A stretch of DNA of 64,000 nucleotides from Streptomyces regalis (GCF_001509475.1 NZ_LLZG01000001.1:124001-188000); one strand, 5' to 3'. Shown: positions 9,083-21,460, counted from the first letter of the stretch. Numbers and translations are program-made. Notes: generated by a model from the letters alone, not told the origin.

Positions 9083-9955
9083 ATGGCCCTGCGCGCCCGG
9101 CAACGTTGTCACGCCGCCCTCACCGGCCTCGTCGCCCTCGCCTCCGTCGCCGTGCTGTCCACGGCGACGCCCGCGCAGGCCGCCGACACCTGGACGGAGG
9201 TGGGCTCGGACCGCGCCGACCCGCTGACCGAGAGCCAGGGTCTGACCTCCGTGGAGGTCCCGGCGAACAGCCCCAACCGTTACACGGGCATCGGCACGAT
9301 CCCCTCCTCGGTCCGCAGCCGCGGCTGGAACCATGTGGGTGACCCCGACGCCTCCTACGGCGGCTACTACATCGAGCCGTACCAGGCGGACTCGGGCAGC
9401 GCGAAGATGTTCCGGGTGCAGGCGCCGGACGGGACCTGGTCGGAGTACGTGCACACACTGGGCTCCGGGGAGGCGCTGAACAACTCCTTCGTCGCCGTCT
9501 CGCCCGCCGGCCAGTGGATGGTCTCCGGGGAGTGGGGCACCATGACGCGGCTGCTCGTCCACCCGACACCGGGCGTCAACCCCGGCACGTCACCGTCGGT
9601 GAACCTGCCCTGGACGTCGAGCATCCGGCTGGACCATGCCGTACGCGACATCCAGGGCTGCGACTTCCTCGGCGCCACGACCCTGCTGTGCTCCTCCGAC
9701 GACCCGGCCGGGACCCTCTTCGGCATGACCAAGCCGCTGCTGCAGATCGACCTCTCCGCCGAACCGGGCACCTCCGACGTGACCGGCCACGTCACGGCGC
9801 TGCGTCAGCTGCCGATGCGCAGCTCCTGCTCGGGCGAGTTCGAGACGGAGGGCATCGACTACGACCGCCGCACCGCCACCCTGCGCGTGATCGTCATCTC
9901 GCCGGGCTTCTGCGTGCTGACGGACAGCAAGACGTACCGGTTCACGCGCGGCTGA
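9083..9955 (+). CDS. Secreted protein of unknown function
   Basis: A 290-residue protein with a clear Sec signal peptide (basic MALRARQR, hydrophobic core, cleavage after TPAQA around residue 33). The mature part has paired cysteines (IQGCDFLGATTLLCSS and SSCSGEF...GFCVL), consistent with an extracellular fold with disulfides, and repeated short beta strands. I do not recognise the family. AAGGAG lies eight bases before ATG 9083. It is divergent from the SpoIIE phosphatase gene. Confidence 0.7.
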   Translation: MALRARQRCHAALTGLVALASVAVLSTATPAQAADTWTEVGSDRADPLTESQGLTSVEVPANSPNRYTGIGTIPSSVRSRGWNHVGDPDASYGGYYIEPYQADSGSAKMFRVQAPDGTWSEYVHTLGSGEALNNSFVAVSPAGQWMVSGEWGTMTRLLVHPTPGVNPGTSPSVNLPWTSSIRLDHAVRDIQGCDFLGATTLLCSSDDPAGTLFGMTKPLLQIDLSAEPGTSDVTGHVTALRQLPMRSSCSGEFETEGIDYDRRTATLRVIVISPGFCVLTDSKTYRFTRG

Positions 9956-10089
9956 GGGCGCCCGCAGCCCGCGGACCGTGCGGCTCCGCCGGTAGTGCTC
10001 CGCCGCCCGTGGTGCTTTTCTTGGGGTTGGGGTCCGCTTCCGCGGGCAACCCGTGGTACCGCGGCGCGGCCACGAGAGGAGCGATCACG

Positions 10090-10464
10090 ATGGATCGTGA
10101 ACGACTGCACGAGGAGCCTGTCTCCGTCGAGATCAGCGGATGCAGCAAGGAGGACGCCCGGATCGTCTTCGACACGCTGTGCGCGTGCTTCGAGTCCGAC
10201 CGGCGCCCCGAGGATGTGCCGCAGCAGCTCCATGAGACCCGGCCCATGGTGTGGCTCGGCACGTTCGAGGTGACGGACACCCACGAGTGCCCGCCCCCCG
10301 CCCCCCTCTCGGCGTCCGTCGAGGCCGACGCGCAGGGTGGCTACTGGGCCATCGAACGGCTCCGTACGACGCTGGACTCCCTGTTCACGGTGCACGACCT
10401 GTCCTCGGCCTCGGGCGACCAGGAGAAGGAGCTGCACGTGGTGCTGGAGAGCCGCAGCTCATGA
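10090..10464 (+). CDS. Small cytoplasmic protein of unknown function
   Basis: A 124-residue acidic protein with two Cys near the middle of its N-terminal half (TLCACFES) and no signal or TM segment. AGAGGAG lies before ATG 10090, and codon use is as in neighbouring genes, so it is probably real. I do not recognise a family. It ends 25 bp before the stop of the convergent M20 peptidase gene. Confidence 0.6.
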   Translation: MDRERLHEEPVSVEISGCSKEDARIVFDTLCACFESDRRPEDVPQQLHETRPMVWLGTFEVTDTHECPPPAPLSASVEADAQGGYWAIERLRTTLDSLFTVHDLSSASGDQEKELHVVLESRSS

Positions 10465-10488
10465 CGAGGCCGGCCATGAGGAGCTCGG

Positions 10489-13783
<3,295 letters not shown>

Positions 13784-13814
13784 GGCCGACCGAGCGCGTC
13801 CCTAGGATGAGTCC

Positions 13815-14366
13815 ATGTCACTCCCGCACGCGATCCTCACCGCCCTGGTCGAAAAGCCGTCATCGGGGCTGGAGCTGACCCGCCGGTTCGACAAGTCGAT
13901 CGGGTACTTCTGGTCGGCGACGCATCAGCAGATCTATCGCGAGCTGGGAAAACTGGAGGCCGAAGGCTTCATCCGCACCCTGCCGAGCGAACAGCCGGCC
14001 CGCGGGCAGAAGAAGAGCTACGAGGTCCTTCCCGCGGGCCGCGCCGAACTGGCCCGCTGGACCGCCGCGTCCCAGGACCCCAGGCCCCACCGTGACACGC
14101 TGCTGCTGCGCATGCGTGCCGCGGCCGTCGTGGGGACCGAGGGTATCGAGGACGATCTGCGGCGCCATCTCGCCCTGCACCGGCGGCAGTTGGCCGAGTA
14201 CGAGGAGATCGAGAAGCGGGACTTCCCGCCCGGCAAGGACAGTTCGCAGGACCGGTTGCGGCACCTGGTGCTGCAAGCCGGCATCGATCTGGAGACCTTC
14301 TGGACGCAGTGGCTCACGCGCGCCCTGGAGGAGTTCGCGGAGCTGCCGGGCCACGAGACGGCGTGA
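13815..14366 (+). CDS. PadR-family transcriptional regulator
   Basis: A 183-residue protein with the PadR winged helix at the N-terminus (HAILTALVEKPSSGLELTRRFD, then HQQIYRELGKLEAEGFI) and the C-terminal Vir-type helical dimerisation domain (RRHLALHRRQLAEYEE). PadR proteins repress genes for detoxification of phenolic acids and other small effectors. It lies 31 bp after fadH on the same strand, so it likely shares the transcript and may bind the palindrome at 11695-11708. Confidence 0.9.
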   Translation: MSLPHAILTALVEKPSSGLELTRRFDKSIGYFWSATHQQIYRELGKLEAEGFIRTLPSEQPARGQKKSYEVLPAGRAELARWTAASQDPRPHRDTLLLRMRAAAVVGTEGIEDDLRRHLALHRRQLAEYEEIEKRDFPPGKDSSQDRLRHLVLQAGIDLETFWTQWLTRALEEFAELPGHETA

Positions 14367-14377
14367 GCCGAGGGCGT

Positions 14378-14914
14378 TCAGAGCCGGTACGGCTTCGAAC
14401 GGCGGCGCAGGGCCCAGGCAGCCGTGGCCAGCACACCCGTGCCCACCAGTGCGCCGCCCGCCACCAGCGTCAGGGTGCCATAGTCCTTGCTGCCGCCGCC
14501 CATGCCGCCCATGACGCCGCGCGACGGGGAGGGCGAGGCCGTGGCGGAGACCCTGGGAGCCGTGACGACGACCGACTGGGTGCCCGCCGTCGAGCCGTTG
14601 GAGCACACGACGATGACGGTGTACGTGCCCGGGCTCACGCCCGACCAGGCCGCCGACTGCAGCGCGGCCGTCCCTGACAGGGAGACCTGGCGCCCCTGGG
14701 CGAAGTTCGCCTGCCGGCTGTTGAGCAGCGAGGCGGTGCCCCAGCTGCCGTTGACGTTGGTGCACGCACTGGTCGTGACGGAGACCGTGGACCCGGTGGT
14801 GCTCACGGAGATCCCCGAGACCGCGGCGGCCGGACCGGCGGCCAGGGTGAAGGGAAGAGCGGAGGCGGCTGCCACGGTCAGGCCCGAGCGGAGGAAGAGC
14901 GATGAGTTGCGCAT
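14378..14914 (-). CDS. Secreted cell-surface protein with C-terminal membrane anchor
   Basis: A 178-residue protein: signal peptide (RSGLTVAAASALPFTLAAGPAAA), a mature domain rich in Ser/Thr/Val with a cysteine pair (TTSACTNVNG and VVCSNGS), a Gly/Met-rich linker GVMGGMGGGSK, a C-terminal TM helix (LTLVAGGALVGTGVLATAAW) and a basic tail. This layout resembles small Streptomyces wall-associated proteins but lacks an LPXTG-type sorting signal. Function unknown. Its stop lies 11 bp from that of the convergent PadR gene. Confidence 0.7.
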   Translation of the reverse strand: MRNSSLFLRSGLTVAAASALPFTLAAGPAAAVSGISVSTTGSTVSVTTSACTNVNGSWGTASLLNSRQANFAQGRQVSLSGTAALQSAAWSGVSPGTYTVIVVCSNGSTAGTQSVVVTAPRVSATASPSPSRGVMGGMGGGSKDYGTLTLVAGGALVGTGVLATAAWALRRRSKPYRL

Positions 14915-15080
14915 GTGATGCCCTCCGGCGGCACGGTTGGCGGTACGTCCGTTGCGCCGCCGAGGGTCGGGAACGCCCGTGCTGCCTCAGGGTCAGCCAA
15001 CGCGCCCCGTACCCGTCCCGCATGCGGACCTCCGCCGGACAGGTGACGGATTGCTGCATCCGGGGAGACCGGACCAGGCG

Positions 15081-16058
15081 TCAGCCCCGATAGCCGGTCG
15101 TCACCGTCCGCGCCGCCGAGAAGCCGCCCCAGGTGCCGTCCGGCAGCTTGCCCCGGATCCGCACCCGGTGACCGACTCCGGCCTCCCGACCCAGGTAGAA
15201 GCTGTACGTGGCCCGCTCGCGTGGGGCGCTCCCGCCGTACACCAGCGAGGTGGCCGTACGGCCGTCGAGCTCGACCTGGTACTCCGCGATCACGACGTCC
15301 GTGCGCGGCGGCACCCAGCTCAGGTCGAGGTAGTACGCCCCGTCCGCGCGATGGGTCGTCGCCCGGAACGCGGTCGGCGCGGTGCCGCGCCCGTCGTCGG
15401 TGCCGGGTGTGGTGACACGGACCGCTGCCGTGGCGGGCGAGAGGTTGTCGGCCGCGTCCCGGGCCCGGACGGTGAAGGAGTAGCGGGTGCCGGGCCGGAG
15501 ACCGGTGACCACGGTCGCCGTCTGGTTCCCGCCCACACTGTGGATCTTTGTGTCGCCCTGATAGATGTCGTACGACACCACGTCCCGGTCGTCCGTCGCC
15601 CTCGACCACGACAGCTGAACCGCGCGGCTGCCGACCGCGCGGCCCTCGGCCGGTCCTGGACTTGAGGGGGCAGAGTGGTCGGCGGCCACGATTGCGGGAG
15701 TTGTCGCCCGGACCTCCTTGCTCGGCGGCCCGACCCGTCCGTCGGTATCACGGGCTCGCACGGTGAAGGCGTACGCGGTGGACGGCTTGAGCATGGTGAC
15801 ATCCACCATGTGTGCAGAACCCGGCACTTCCTTGATCTTCGTGGGTCCCCGATACACCTCGTAGGCACGGATGCTGCGGTTCGCGGAGACGGCGTTCCAC
15901 ATGACATGCACGCTGGTCGCGCTGCCCGCTGCGGCCGTGACACCGGTGGGCGCCGCGGGCAGCCGGCCGCCCTCCTCTTCCGGCCCGCTCCATGCGCAGG
16001 ACGAGAGCAGGGCGAGCACTGCGCAGATCACGGGCACGAGGACGGGAACGCGTCGCAC
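15081..16058 (-). CDS. Fibronectin type III repeat lipoprotein
   Basis: A 325-residue protein. After the signal (VPVICAVLALLSSC, lipobox LSSC around residue 20) come three fibronectin type III domains (starting PTGVTAAAGSATSVHVMW, then about residue 125, then about 230), with the repeated pattern YxVYxGxxKI and RYSFTVRARD. In actinobacteria these often mediate carbohydrate or surface contact. GTG 16058 was chosen because GGGAGG lies seven bases upstream and it gives a normal lipoprotein signal. No catalytic domain is seen. Confidence 0.8.
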   Translation of the reverse strand: MRRVPVLVPVICAVLALLSSCAWSGPEEEGGRLPAAPTGVTAAAGSATSVHVMWNAVSANRSIRAYEVYRGPTKIKEVPGSAHMVDVTMLKPSTAYAFTVRARDTDGRVGPPSKEVRATTPAIVAADHSAPSSPGPAEGRAVGSRAVQLSWSRATDDRDVVSYDIYQGDTKIHSVGGNQTATVVTGLRPGTRYSFTVRARDAADNLSPATAAVRVTTPGTDDGRGTAPTAFRATTHRADGAYYLDLSWVPPRTDVVIAEYQVELDGRTATSLVYGGSAPRERATYSFYLGREAGVGHRVRIRGKLPDGTWGGFSAARTVTTGYRG

Positions 16059-16227
16059 GGCTCTGCCTCCCGGGGGCCAACTGGCGGCAATGGTCCGGAC
16101 CAATAGGGCTTCACTATGTCGCTGCTGACGCGATCACCTCAAGAGGGCGGTTGTTGGTGAACCGCCAGGGGCGTTACGTATGCTGAAGCTCCTCACGGCT
16201 GAACTCTCCATGAAGGAAGGGGAGTTC

Positions 16228-16344
16228 ATGCCGCCGGTGCGGGCCGCTGTCGTCGCTGATCCCGCGCCGGACGCGGGTGGCCGGGGGGCCGGGGCGCGTT
16301 TCGCGGGCTCAGGCCCCCGGCTCCTGCCGGAAGTTCGGGAATGA
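16228..16344 (+). CDS. Possible 38-residue small protein
   Basis: A short open frame with an unusually strong ribosome binding site (GAAGGAAGGGGAG before ATG 16228). The product starts MPPVRAAVVADPAPDAG and is Gly/Ala/Arg-rich without a TM segment. The strong start signal is the only support; it may be a leader peptide or chance. It lies between the FN3 lipoprotein gene (divergent) and the chitosanase gene. Confidence 0.25.
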   Translation: MPPVRAAVVADPAPDAGGRGAGARFAGSGPRLLPEVRE

Positions 16345-16464
16345 TCGTCGTGTCGTCGTGTCGTCGGGGTGCACGCCGTACGGCCCCGCTGGTGGCAGCA
16401 TGATCGACACAGCATCAGATGGGCTGAGTGTCCGTCAGTGTTCCTCGACGAGAGGGTCCCTATC

Positions 16465-17178
16465 GTGCGTTTCCACTCGCTGACGCTGGCCGCGGCGAGC
16501 GCCGCCCTGCTCGCCCCGACGATGCCGCCCCCGACCCCGCCCCCCACGCTGGAAGGGGCAACGGCCCACCGTGAGGCGGACGTCAGCGCCGCTGACCTGC
16601 TGTCAAAAGTGCGTGAGTGCGCTGCCGTCTCCCGGGGGCGCTACCGCAGCGACAGTGGTGCGCCCGCGACGATCCAGGTCTGCGGGGCGCGGGACGCGGT
16701 GTTTTGGAAGGCCGACATGGACATCGACTGCGACGGTCGGCGCACCCGCCACTGCAACCGCCGTACCGATCCGTACTTCTCCGCCGCGACGGCCTATCAG
16801 CAGTCCGACGGCCGCTACTTGAGCGCCGAACGCCTCCCGTACATCGTCGTGCCCGCTCCGAGCCGCCTCTGGAACCCACTTGACCACGGCATCCGCGGCG
16901 GCTCGGTCGCCGCGGTCGTGTACGAGGGGCGGGTGCGGTACGCGGTCGTCGGCGACGTCGGCCCTGACGACATGATCGGCGAGGCGTCGTACGCCGCCGC
17001 CGAGGCCCTCGGTATCTCGCCCGACCCGCACGGCGGCGGCACGGCCTCCGGGGTCACCTACATCGTCTTCACGGACACGCGGGTGAAGCCCATCGAGGAC
17101 CACGCGGCCGCCGTGGCGACCGGGGAGCGGCTGGCAAGGGAGTTCGTGCACGGGAAGCGATACCTGCACGGCAAGTGA
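16465..17178 (+). CDS. Secreted chitosanase, glycoside hydrolase family 75
   Basis: A 237-residue protein with a short signal-like N-terminus (VRFHSLTLAAASAALLAP) and the GH75 pattern: KADMDIDCDGR with the conserved aspartates, CNRRTDPYFSAATAY, LPYIVVP, YAVVGDVGPDDMIGEASYAAAEALG with the conserved catalytic-region Glu, and a final TYIVFT strand. GH75 enzymes hydrolyse chitosan by inversion; most were first known from fungi and are also found in streptomycetes. GTG 16465 was chosen over the ATG at 16369 because the upstream part is Trp/Arg-rich and not signal-like. Confidence 0.85.
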   Translation: MRFHSLTLAAASAALLAPTMPPPTPPPTLEGATAHREADVSAADLLSKVRECAAVSRGRYRSDSGAPATIQVCGARDAVFWKADMDIDCDGRRTRHCNRRTDPYFSAATAYQQSDGRYLSAERLPYIVVPAPSRLWNPLDHGIRGGSVAAVVYEGRVRYAVVGDVGPDDMIGEASYAAAEALGISPDPHGGGTASGVTYIVFTDTRVKPIEDHAAAVATGERLAREFVHGKRYLHGK

Positions 17179-17185
17179 GGAGGCG

Positions 17186-17947
17186 TCAGACCGCCGACCA
17201 GCCGTCGTCGACCGGCAGGATCACGCCGTTGATGTTGCTCGCCGCGTCCGAGGCGAGGAACACGATGGCGGCGGCCTGCTCCTCGGGCTGGGCCGGCTTG
17301 CCGATGTTGACGAAGTGCGGGCCGAGGGCTGCCGGTCCGTGAGCGTCCTGTGCGGCGTCCACGACGATGCCGGTCTGAGTGCCGCCCGGGGCGATGGCGT
17401 TCGCGCGGATTCCCTGCTTGCGGTACATCACCGCAAGGGACTTGGTCAGCCCCACCACGCCGTGCTTCGACGCCGTGTACGCGGCGCCCGCGGCGCTGCC
17501 GCGCAGACCGGCCTCGGACGCCGTGTTGACGATGGCACCTCTGCCCGCCTGGAGCATGTGTGGCAGGACTGCCCGGGTGAGCAGGAAGGGGGCGGTGAGG
17601 TTGACCCGTATGACCCGCTCCCACTCGGCGTCGGTGACCTCCGCCAGGGCCGACATGCGGTCCATGATCCCGGCGTTGTTCACCAGGACGTCCACGCCGC
17701 CGAAGCGCTCGACGGCGGCCTCGACGACATGGTCGACGACCGTCTGCTCGCTCAGGTCGCCGACGACGGCGACCGCGCCGCCGCCCGCCTGCTCGATCTC
17801 CTTCACGACTGTCTTCGCGCCCTCGGCGTTCAGGTCCGCCACCACGACCCGGGCGCCCTCCTTGGCGAAGGCCAGGGCGGCCGCGCGCCCGATGCCCGAG
17901 CCCGCTCCGGTGACGATGACGCTGCGTCCGTTCAGTCCGCCGGTCAT
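17186..17947 (-). CDS. Short-chain dehydrogenase/reductase
   Basis: A 253-residue classical SDR: cofactor motif TGAGSGIG (residues 13-20), NNAG (90-93), Ser144 and the YTASK pair Tyr157/Lys161. Asp38-Leu39 after the second strand (VVVADLN) suggests preference for NAD(H). The substrate is unknown. It is divergent from a TetR gene, with an operator-like palindrome between them, so it is probably that regulator's main target. It is convergent with the chitosanase gene. Confidence 0.9.
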   Translation of the reverse strand: MTGGLNGRSVIVTGAGSGIGRAAALAFAKEGARVVVADLNAEGAKTVVKEIEQAGGGAVAVVGDLSEQTVVDHVVEAAVERFGGVDVLVNNAGIMDRMSALAEVTDAEWERVIRVNLTAPFLLTRAVLPHMLQAGRGAIVNTASEAGLRGSAAGAAYTASKHGVVGLTKSLAVMYRKQGIRANAIAPGGTQTGIVVDAAQDAHGPAALGPHFVNIGKPAQPEEQAAAIVFLASDAASNINGVILPVDDGWSAV

Positions 17948-18017
17948 GAGGTACTCCCATCCGTGAGTCAGAGGGGCGGCCTGTCGAACGCGCCCGAGGC
18001 CTCACCCTACGGCTTTG

Positions 18018-18032
18018 TGTCTCTGAGTGACA
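18018..18032. promoter_or_regulatory. Candidate TetR operator
   Basis: TGTCTCTGAGTGACA is a near-perfect inverted repeat (one mismatched pair) in the 139-bp gap between the divergent SDR (start 17947) and TetR (start 18087) genes. Length and location fit a TetR-family operator controlling both. Confidence 0.5.
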
Positions 18033-18086
18033 TAAAGTATTCGTGGAGAATTCCGGGAGAGCGATCAGCGCCGGCCGGAGGAGAAC

Positions 18087-18737
18087 ATGACCGCATCCCG
18101 TGGACGTACGAGGCGGCCTACGGGGCGACCGCCCCTGACCGAGGAGCGCAAGTCCGAGATCCGGTTGGAGATCGCGCGGGCGGCGGTGGACCTGTTCGTC
18201 ACCCAGGGCGTGGCGGCGACCACGGGCGAGCAGATCGGAGCGGCGGTCGGTGTCTCCGCGCGCACCGTGTGGCGCTACTTCCCGAGCAAGGAGAGCTGCG
18301 TACGGCCGCTGTTCTCGGCCGGTATCGACCTGATCGCCGACTGCCTGCGGCGTTGGCGTCCCGGGCAGCCCCTCGAGGAACTCTTCGACCAGGAACTCGC
18401 GGTCGACGACCGCCTGCTCGCCGGACCCGACCGCGCGACCGTAGGGGCACTGGTACGGCTCACCCGTACCGAGCCCGGCCTGCGCGCGATCTGGCTGCAG
18501 ACGTACGACGAGGCCGAACCGGCGTTCGCCCAAGCCCTCGCCGAACGCGCCGGGCTGCCCGCCGACGATCTGCGCCCGACGATCCAGGCGGCGACGCTCA
18601 ACGCGGCACTGCGCGCGGCGGTCGAGCACTACGCCTGGCACACCGCCGACGCCCGCCCCGACCGGTCAACCGCACAGACCGAACTGGTGGCAACATTGCG
18701 CCTGGCGCTGGGGGTTGCGGCGGAGGGGGTCGTGTAG
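18087..18737 (+). CDS. TetR-family transcriptional regulator
   Basis: A 216-residue protein. The N-terminal helix-turn-helix (IRLEIARAAVDLFVTQGVAAT, then AAVGVSARTVWRYFPSKE) is typical TetR; the C-terminal ligand-binding domain has no recognisable effector signature. It is divergent from the SDR gene and likely represses it and itself through the site at 18018-18032. Confidence 0.9.
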   Translation: MTASRGRTRRPTGRPPLTEERKSEIRLEIARAAVDLFVTQGVAATTGEQIGAAVGVSARTVWRYFPSKESCVRPLFSAGIDLIADCLRRWRPGQPLEELFDQELAVDDRLLAGPDRATVGALVRLTRTEPGLRAIWLQTYDEAEPAFAQALAERAGLPADDLRPTIQAATLNAALRAAVEHYAWHTADARPDRSTAQTELVATLRLALGVAAEGVV

Positions 18738-18949
18738 GGGGGACTCCTGGGAGCGGGCGGGGGAGGGCAGATCCTGTGCGGCGGCCGTCAGATCCCCGGG
18801 CAGGCGCCATCACCTCGCGGCGGCAGCCAGGACCCCGCGAACCGCGAACCGTCACCCGGGACGCGGCCGAGGGGCCCGTGGCGCCATGGCTGCCGGCCTC
18901 GGCCGCCGCGCTTCAGGACCCGTGGCGTGGCGGCAGCCGTAGGTCGTCC

Positions 18950-19420
18950 CTACACCTTCCGGTAGGTGTACGCCTCCGCGGCCGCCGCCTCCACCGCCGC
19001 GAGGTCGGCGCCCGTGGCCGCCGTGACGACCGCGGCCACCGTGCCCTCGACGAACGGGGCGTCCACCAGGCTTGTGCTGTCCGGGAGTTCGTCGCCCTCC
19101 GCGAGCAGGGCCTTGACGGTGAGGACCGCGCTGCCCAGGTCGGTGAGGACCGCGACCCCGGCGCCGCGGTCCACGGAGGCGGCCGCCGCGGCGATCAGCT
19201 CGGCGCTGGTGCCGAGGCCGCCGGCCTCGGTGCCGCCCGCCGCGGCCACCGGCACCGCCGTGTCGCCGCCCGCGAGCCCCTGCGCCAGCTCGGCCACCGA
19301 CGCGGCCACCTGTGCGCTGTGCGAGACCAGCACGATGCCGACGAGCCGCTCGCTCTTGTAGTCGCTCACCTTCTCGCCACTCTTCTTCTCGTTCTCGGCA
19401 CGCATCTTCTCGTCACTCAC
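18950..19420 (-). CDS. dhaM: Dihydroxyacetone kinase phosphoryl-carrier subunit DhaM
   Basis: A 156-residue EIIA(Man)-like domain. The phosphorylated His is His34 in IVLVSHSAQVA; GGTEAGGLGTS and DLGSAVLT are further family motifs. It transfers phosphate from HPr of the PTS to the ADP bound in DhaL. It has only the EIIA part, without the HPr and EI-like domains of E. coli DhaM. GTG 19420 overlaps the dhaL stop by 8 bp and has GGAGGCGAACG in front; the first 20 residues are a Lys/Glu-rich extension, so a GTG at VSDYKSERL is an alternative start. Confidence 0.9.
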   Translation of the reverse strand: MSDEKMRAENEKKSGEKVSDYKSERLVGIVLVSHSAQVAASVAELAQGLAGGDTAVPVAAAGGTEAGGLGTSAELIAAAAASVDRGAGVAVLTDLGSAVLTVKALLAEGDELPDSTSLVDAPFVEGTVAAVVTAATGADLAAVEAAAAEAYTYRKV

Positions 19421-20012
19421 CGTTCGCCTCCGCCAGCCCCGCGATCAGCAGCGCCGAGGATGTGGCCCCGGGATCCTGGTGTCCGATGCTGCGCTCCCCG
19501 AGATAACTCGCCCGTCCCTTTCGGGCTTGCAACGGCGTCGTCGCCAGGGCGCCCTCCTCGGCGGCGGCCCGTGCCGCGGCGAAGCCGTCACCGAGCGCGT
19601 CCACGGCCGGCACCAGCGCATCGATCATGGTCTTGTCGCCCGGCGCCGCCCCACCCAGCGCCATGACCGCGTCCACCCCGGCCCGCAGCGCCTGGGTGAA
19701 CTGGTCCTCGCTCACCTCACCGGCGTCCCCGAGGGCTTTGCCGGTCCGGCGCAGCAGCGTTCCGTAGAGCGGGCCCGACGCCCCGCCGACGGTCGAGATG
19801 AGTTGGCGCCCGGCGAGCATCAGGAGGGCACCGGGCGTCTGCGGGGCCTCCTTCTCCACCGCCGCCGTGACGGCGGTGAACCCGCGTTGCAGGTTGCTGC
19901 CGTGGTCGGCGTCCCCGATGGGCGAGTCGAGGGCGGTGAGCCGTTCCGCCTCACGGTCGACGGCAGCGGTGGTCGCCGTCATCCAACGGCGGAAGAAATC
20001 GGCGTCGAGCAC
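19413..20012 (-). CDS. dhaL: Dihydroxyacetone kinase ADP-binding subunit DhaL
   Basis: A 199-residue all-helical subunit. The Mg-ADP-binding motif is DSPIGDADHGSNLQRG and the second conserved stretch is GGASGPLYGTLL, then GDKTMIDAL. It holds ADP permanently as a cofactor that DhaM phosphorylates and passes phosphate to dihydroxyacetone on DhaK. GTG 20012 is preferred because AAGGAG lies seven bases upstream; an in-frame GTG at 20030 is weaker. It is the middle gene of dhaK-dhaL-dhaM, 46 bp after dhaK. Confidence 0.93.
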   Translation of the reverse strand: MLDADFFRRWMTATTAAVDREAERLTALDSPIGDADHGSNLQRGFTAVTAAVEKEAPQTPGALLMLAGRQLISTVGGASGPLYGTLLRRTGKALGDAGEVSEDQFTQALRAGVDAVMALGGAAPGDKTMIDALVPAVDALGDGFAAARAAAEEGALATTPLQARKGRASYLGERSIGHQDPGATSSALLIAGLAEANGE

Positions 20013-20058
20013 GGGATCTCCTTGCGTCACAGGTGCTTTGCGAGCGTCTGACTTGCGG

Positions 20059-21051
20059 TCACATTCCCCACCGCAGTCCCGGAGTCTTCACCGGCGCGTT
20101 CCACAGCCGCAGCAGTTCCTCGTCGACCTGGCACAGGGTGACGGAGGCGCCGGCCATGTCGAGCGAGGTGACATAGTTCCCGACGAGGGTGTGGGCGACG
20201 GCGACACCGCGCTCGGCGAGCACCCGCTGGACCTCGGCGTTGAAGCCGTACAACTCCAACAGCGGTGTCCCGCCCATGCCGTTGACCAGGACGAGCACGG
20301 GGTTGCGCGGGGTCATGTCCTCCAGGATGGCGCCCACGGCGAAGTCGGCGATCTCGCCCGACGTCATCATCGCGCGCCGCTCCCGGCCAGGCTCGCCGTG
20401 AATGCCGATGCCCAACTCCAGCTCGCCGGGCGGCAGATCGAACGTGGGGCTGCCCTTGGCGGGGGTGGTGCAGGCACTGAGGGCGACACCGAAACTGCGG
20501 GAGTTCTCGTTGACCTGCCGCCCGATCGCCTCCACCCGCTCCAGCGGCTGCCCCTCGTCCGCCGCGGCACCGGCGATCTTCTCCACGAACAGCGTCGCGC
20601 CCGTGCCGCGCCGTCCGGCCGTGTAGAGGCTGTCGGTGACCGCCACGTCGTCGTTGACGAGCACCTTCGCGACCTGGATGCCCTCGTCCTCGGCGAGTTC
20701 CGCGGCCATGTCGAAGTTGAGGACGTCGCCGGTGTAGTTCTTCACGATGAACAGCACCCCCGCCCCGCTGTCCACGGCGGCCGCGGCGCGCACCATCTGG
20801 TCGGGCACCGGCGAGGTGAACACCTCGCCCGGACAGGCCGCCGACAACATCCCCGGACCCACGAATCCACCGTGCAGCGGCTCATGCCCCGACCCGCCAC
20901 CGGAAATGAGGGCGACCTTCCCCGCCACGGGCGCGTCCCGCCGTACAATCACACGCTGCTCCACATCGACGACCAACTCGGGGTGGGCGGCCGCCATACC
21001 GCGCAGCGCATCCGCGACGACGCTCTCCGCGACGTTGATCAGCATCTTCAT
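20059..21051 (-). CDS. dhaK: Dihydroxyacetone kinase substrate-binding subunit DhaK
   Basis: A 330-residue subunit with SGGGSGHEPLH near residues 50-60 and His218 in GIGIHGEPG, the residue that binds dihydroxyacetone as a hemiaminal. It phosphorylates dihydroxyacetone using phosphate relayed from the PTS, leading into glycolysis. It is the first gene of the operon. A perfect hairpin-forming palindrome lies 35 bp upstream and may be the control site. No DhaR-type regulator and no glycerol dehydrogenase gene is present here. Confidence 0.95.
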   Translation of the reverse strand: MKMLINVAESVVADALRGMAAAHPELVVDVEQRVIVRRDAPVAGKVALISGGGSGHEPLHGGFVGPGMLSAACPGEVFTSPVPDQMVRAAAAVDSGAGVLFIVKNYTGDVLNFDMAAELAEDEGIQVAKVLVNDDVAVTDSLYTAGRRGTGATLFVEKIAGAAADEGQPLERVEAIGRQVNENSRSFGVALSACTTPAKGSPTFDLPPGELELGIGIHGEPGRERRAMMTSGEIADFAVGAILEDMTPRNPVLVLVNGMGGTPLLELYGFNAEVQRVLAERGVAVAHTLVGNYVTSLDMAGASVTLCQVDEELLRLWNAPVKTPGLRWGM

Positions 21052-21085
21052 GGGTACCTCCTGGTGGGGCTGGCAGATGGGTTCA

Positions 21086-21107
21086 TGACCTGCGTTTTTG
21101 CAGGTCA
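21086..21107. promoter_or_regulatory. Perfect 8+8-bp inverted repeat upstream of dhaK
   Basis: Arms TGACCTGC (21086-21093) and GCAGGTCA (21100-21107) flank a GTTTTT spacer. It lies 35 bp upstream of the dhaK start, where an operator of the dha operon would be expected; as RNA it would be a stable leader hairpin. The binding protein is unknown. Confidence 0.5.
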
Positions 21108-21460
21108 GAGTGGATCGGGTCAGTAGTCGATCGTGGCGGTTCGTGGCGGTCGGAAGCGGGTTCTTGCGGTACTGATGCTGACTTGACGCCGACTTGGTGA
21201 CGGGTCGTCAGATTCCTGGGGGTGGTCGGAGGCGGGTCTGTGGGAACGCTGCTGTCGGCAGTATCGACCTTGCGCAAGCGAAGGTCACGTGCGCGGATGC
21301 TCCTGGGCGTGCCAGGTGCTCGGGCGGGCTGCTCGTCGCACCGGGGAGCGACCTCGAACACCGAGGGTGCAACGGACGTGGAGCGGCCGATACTGGTGGG
21401 CTGGTCCGCCGGCTGAGCCCGCTGTTCCCGGTTGCCCGCCGGCTCGGCCTGGCCGCGCGG
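21108..21460. other. Gene-free stretch upstream of dhaK operon
   Basis: No convincing gene is seen. The sequence is somewhat lower in GC than its surroundings near 21170-21290. It ends where the frame of a weak plus-strand ORF begins. It must carry the dhaK promoter at its left end. Confidence 0.4.
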
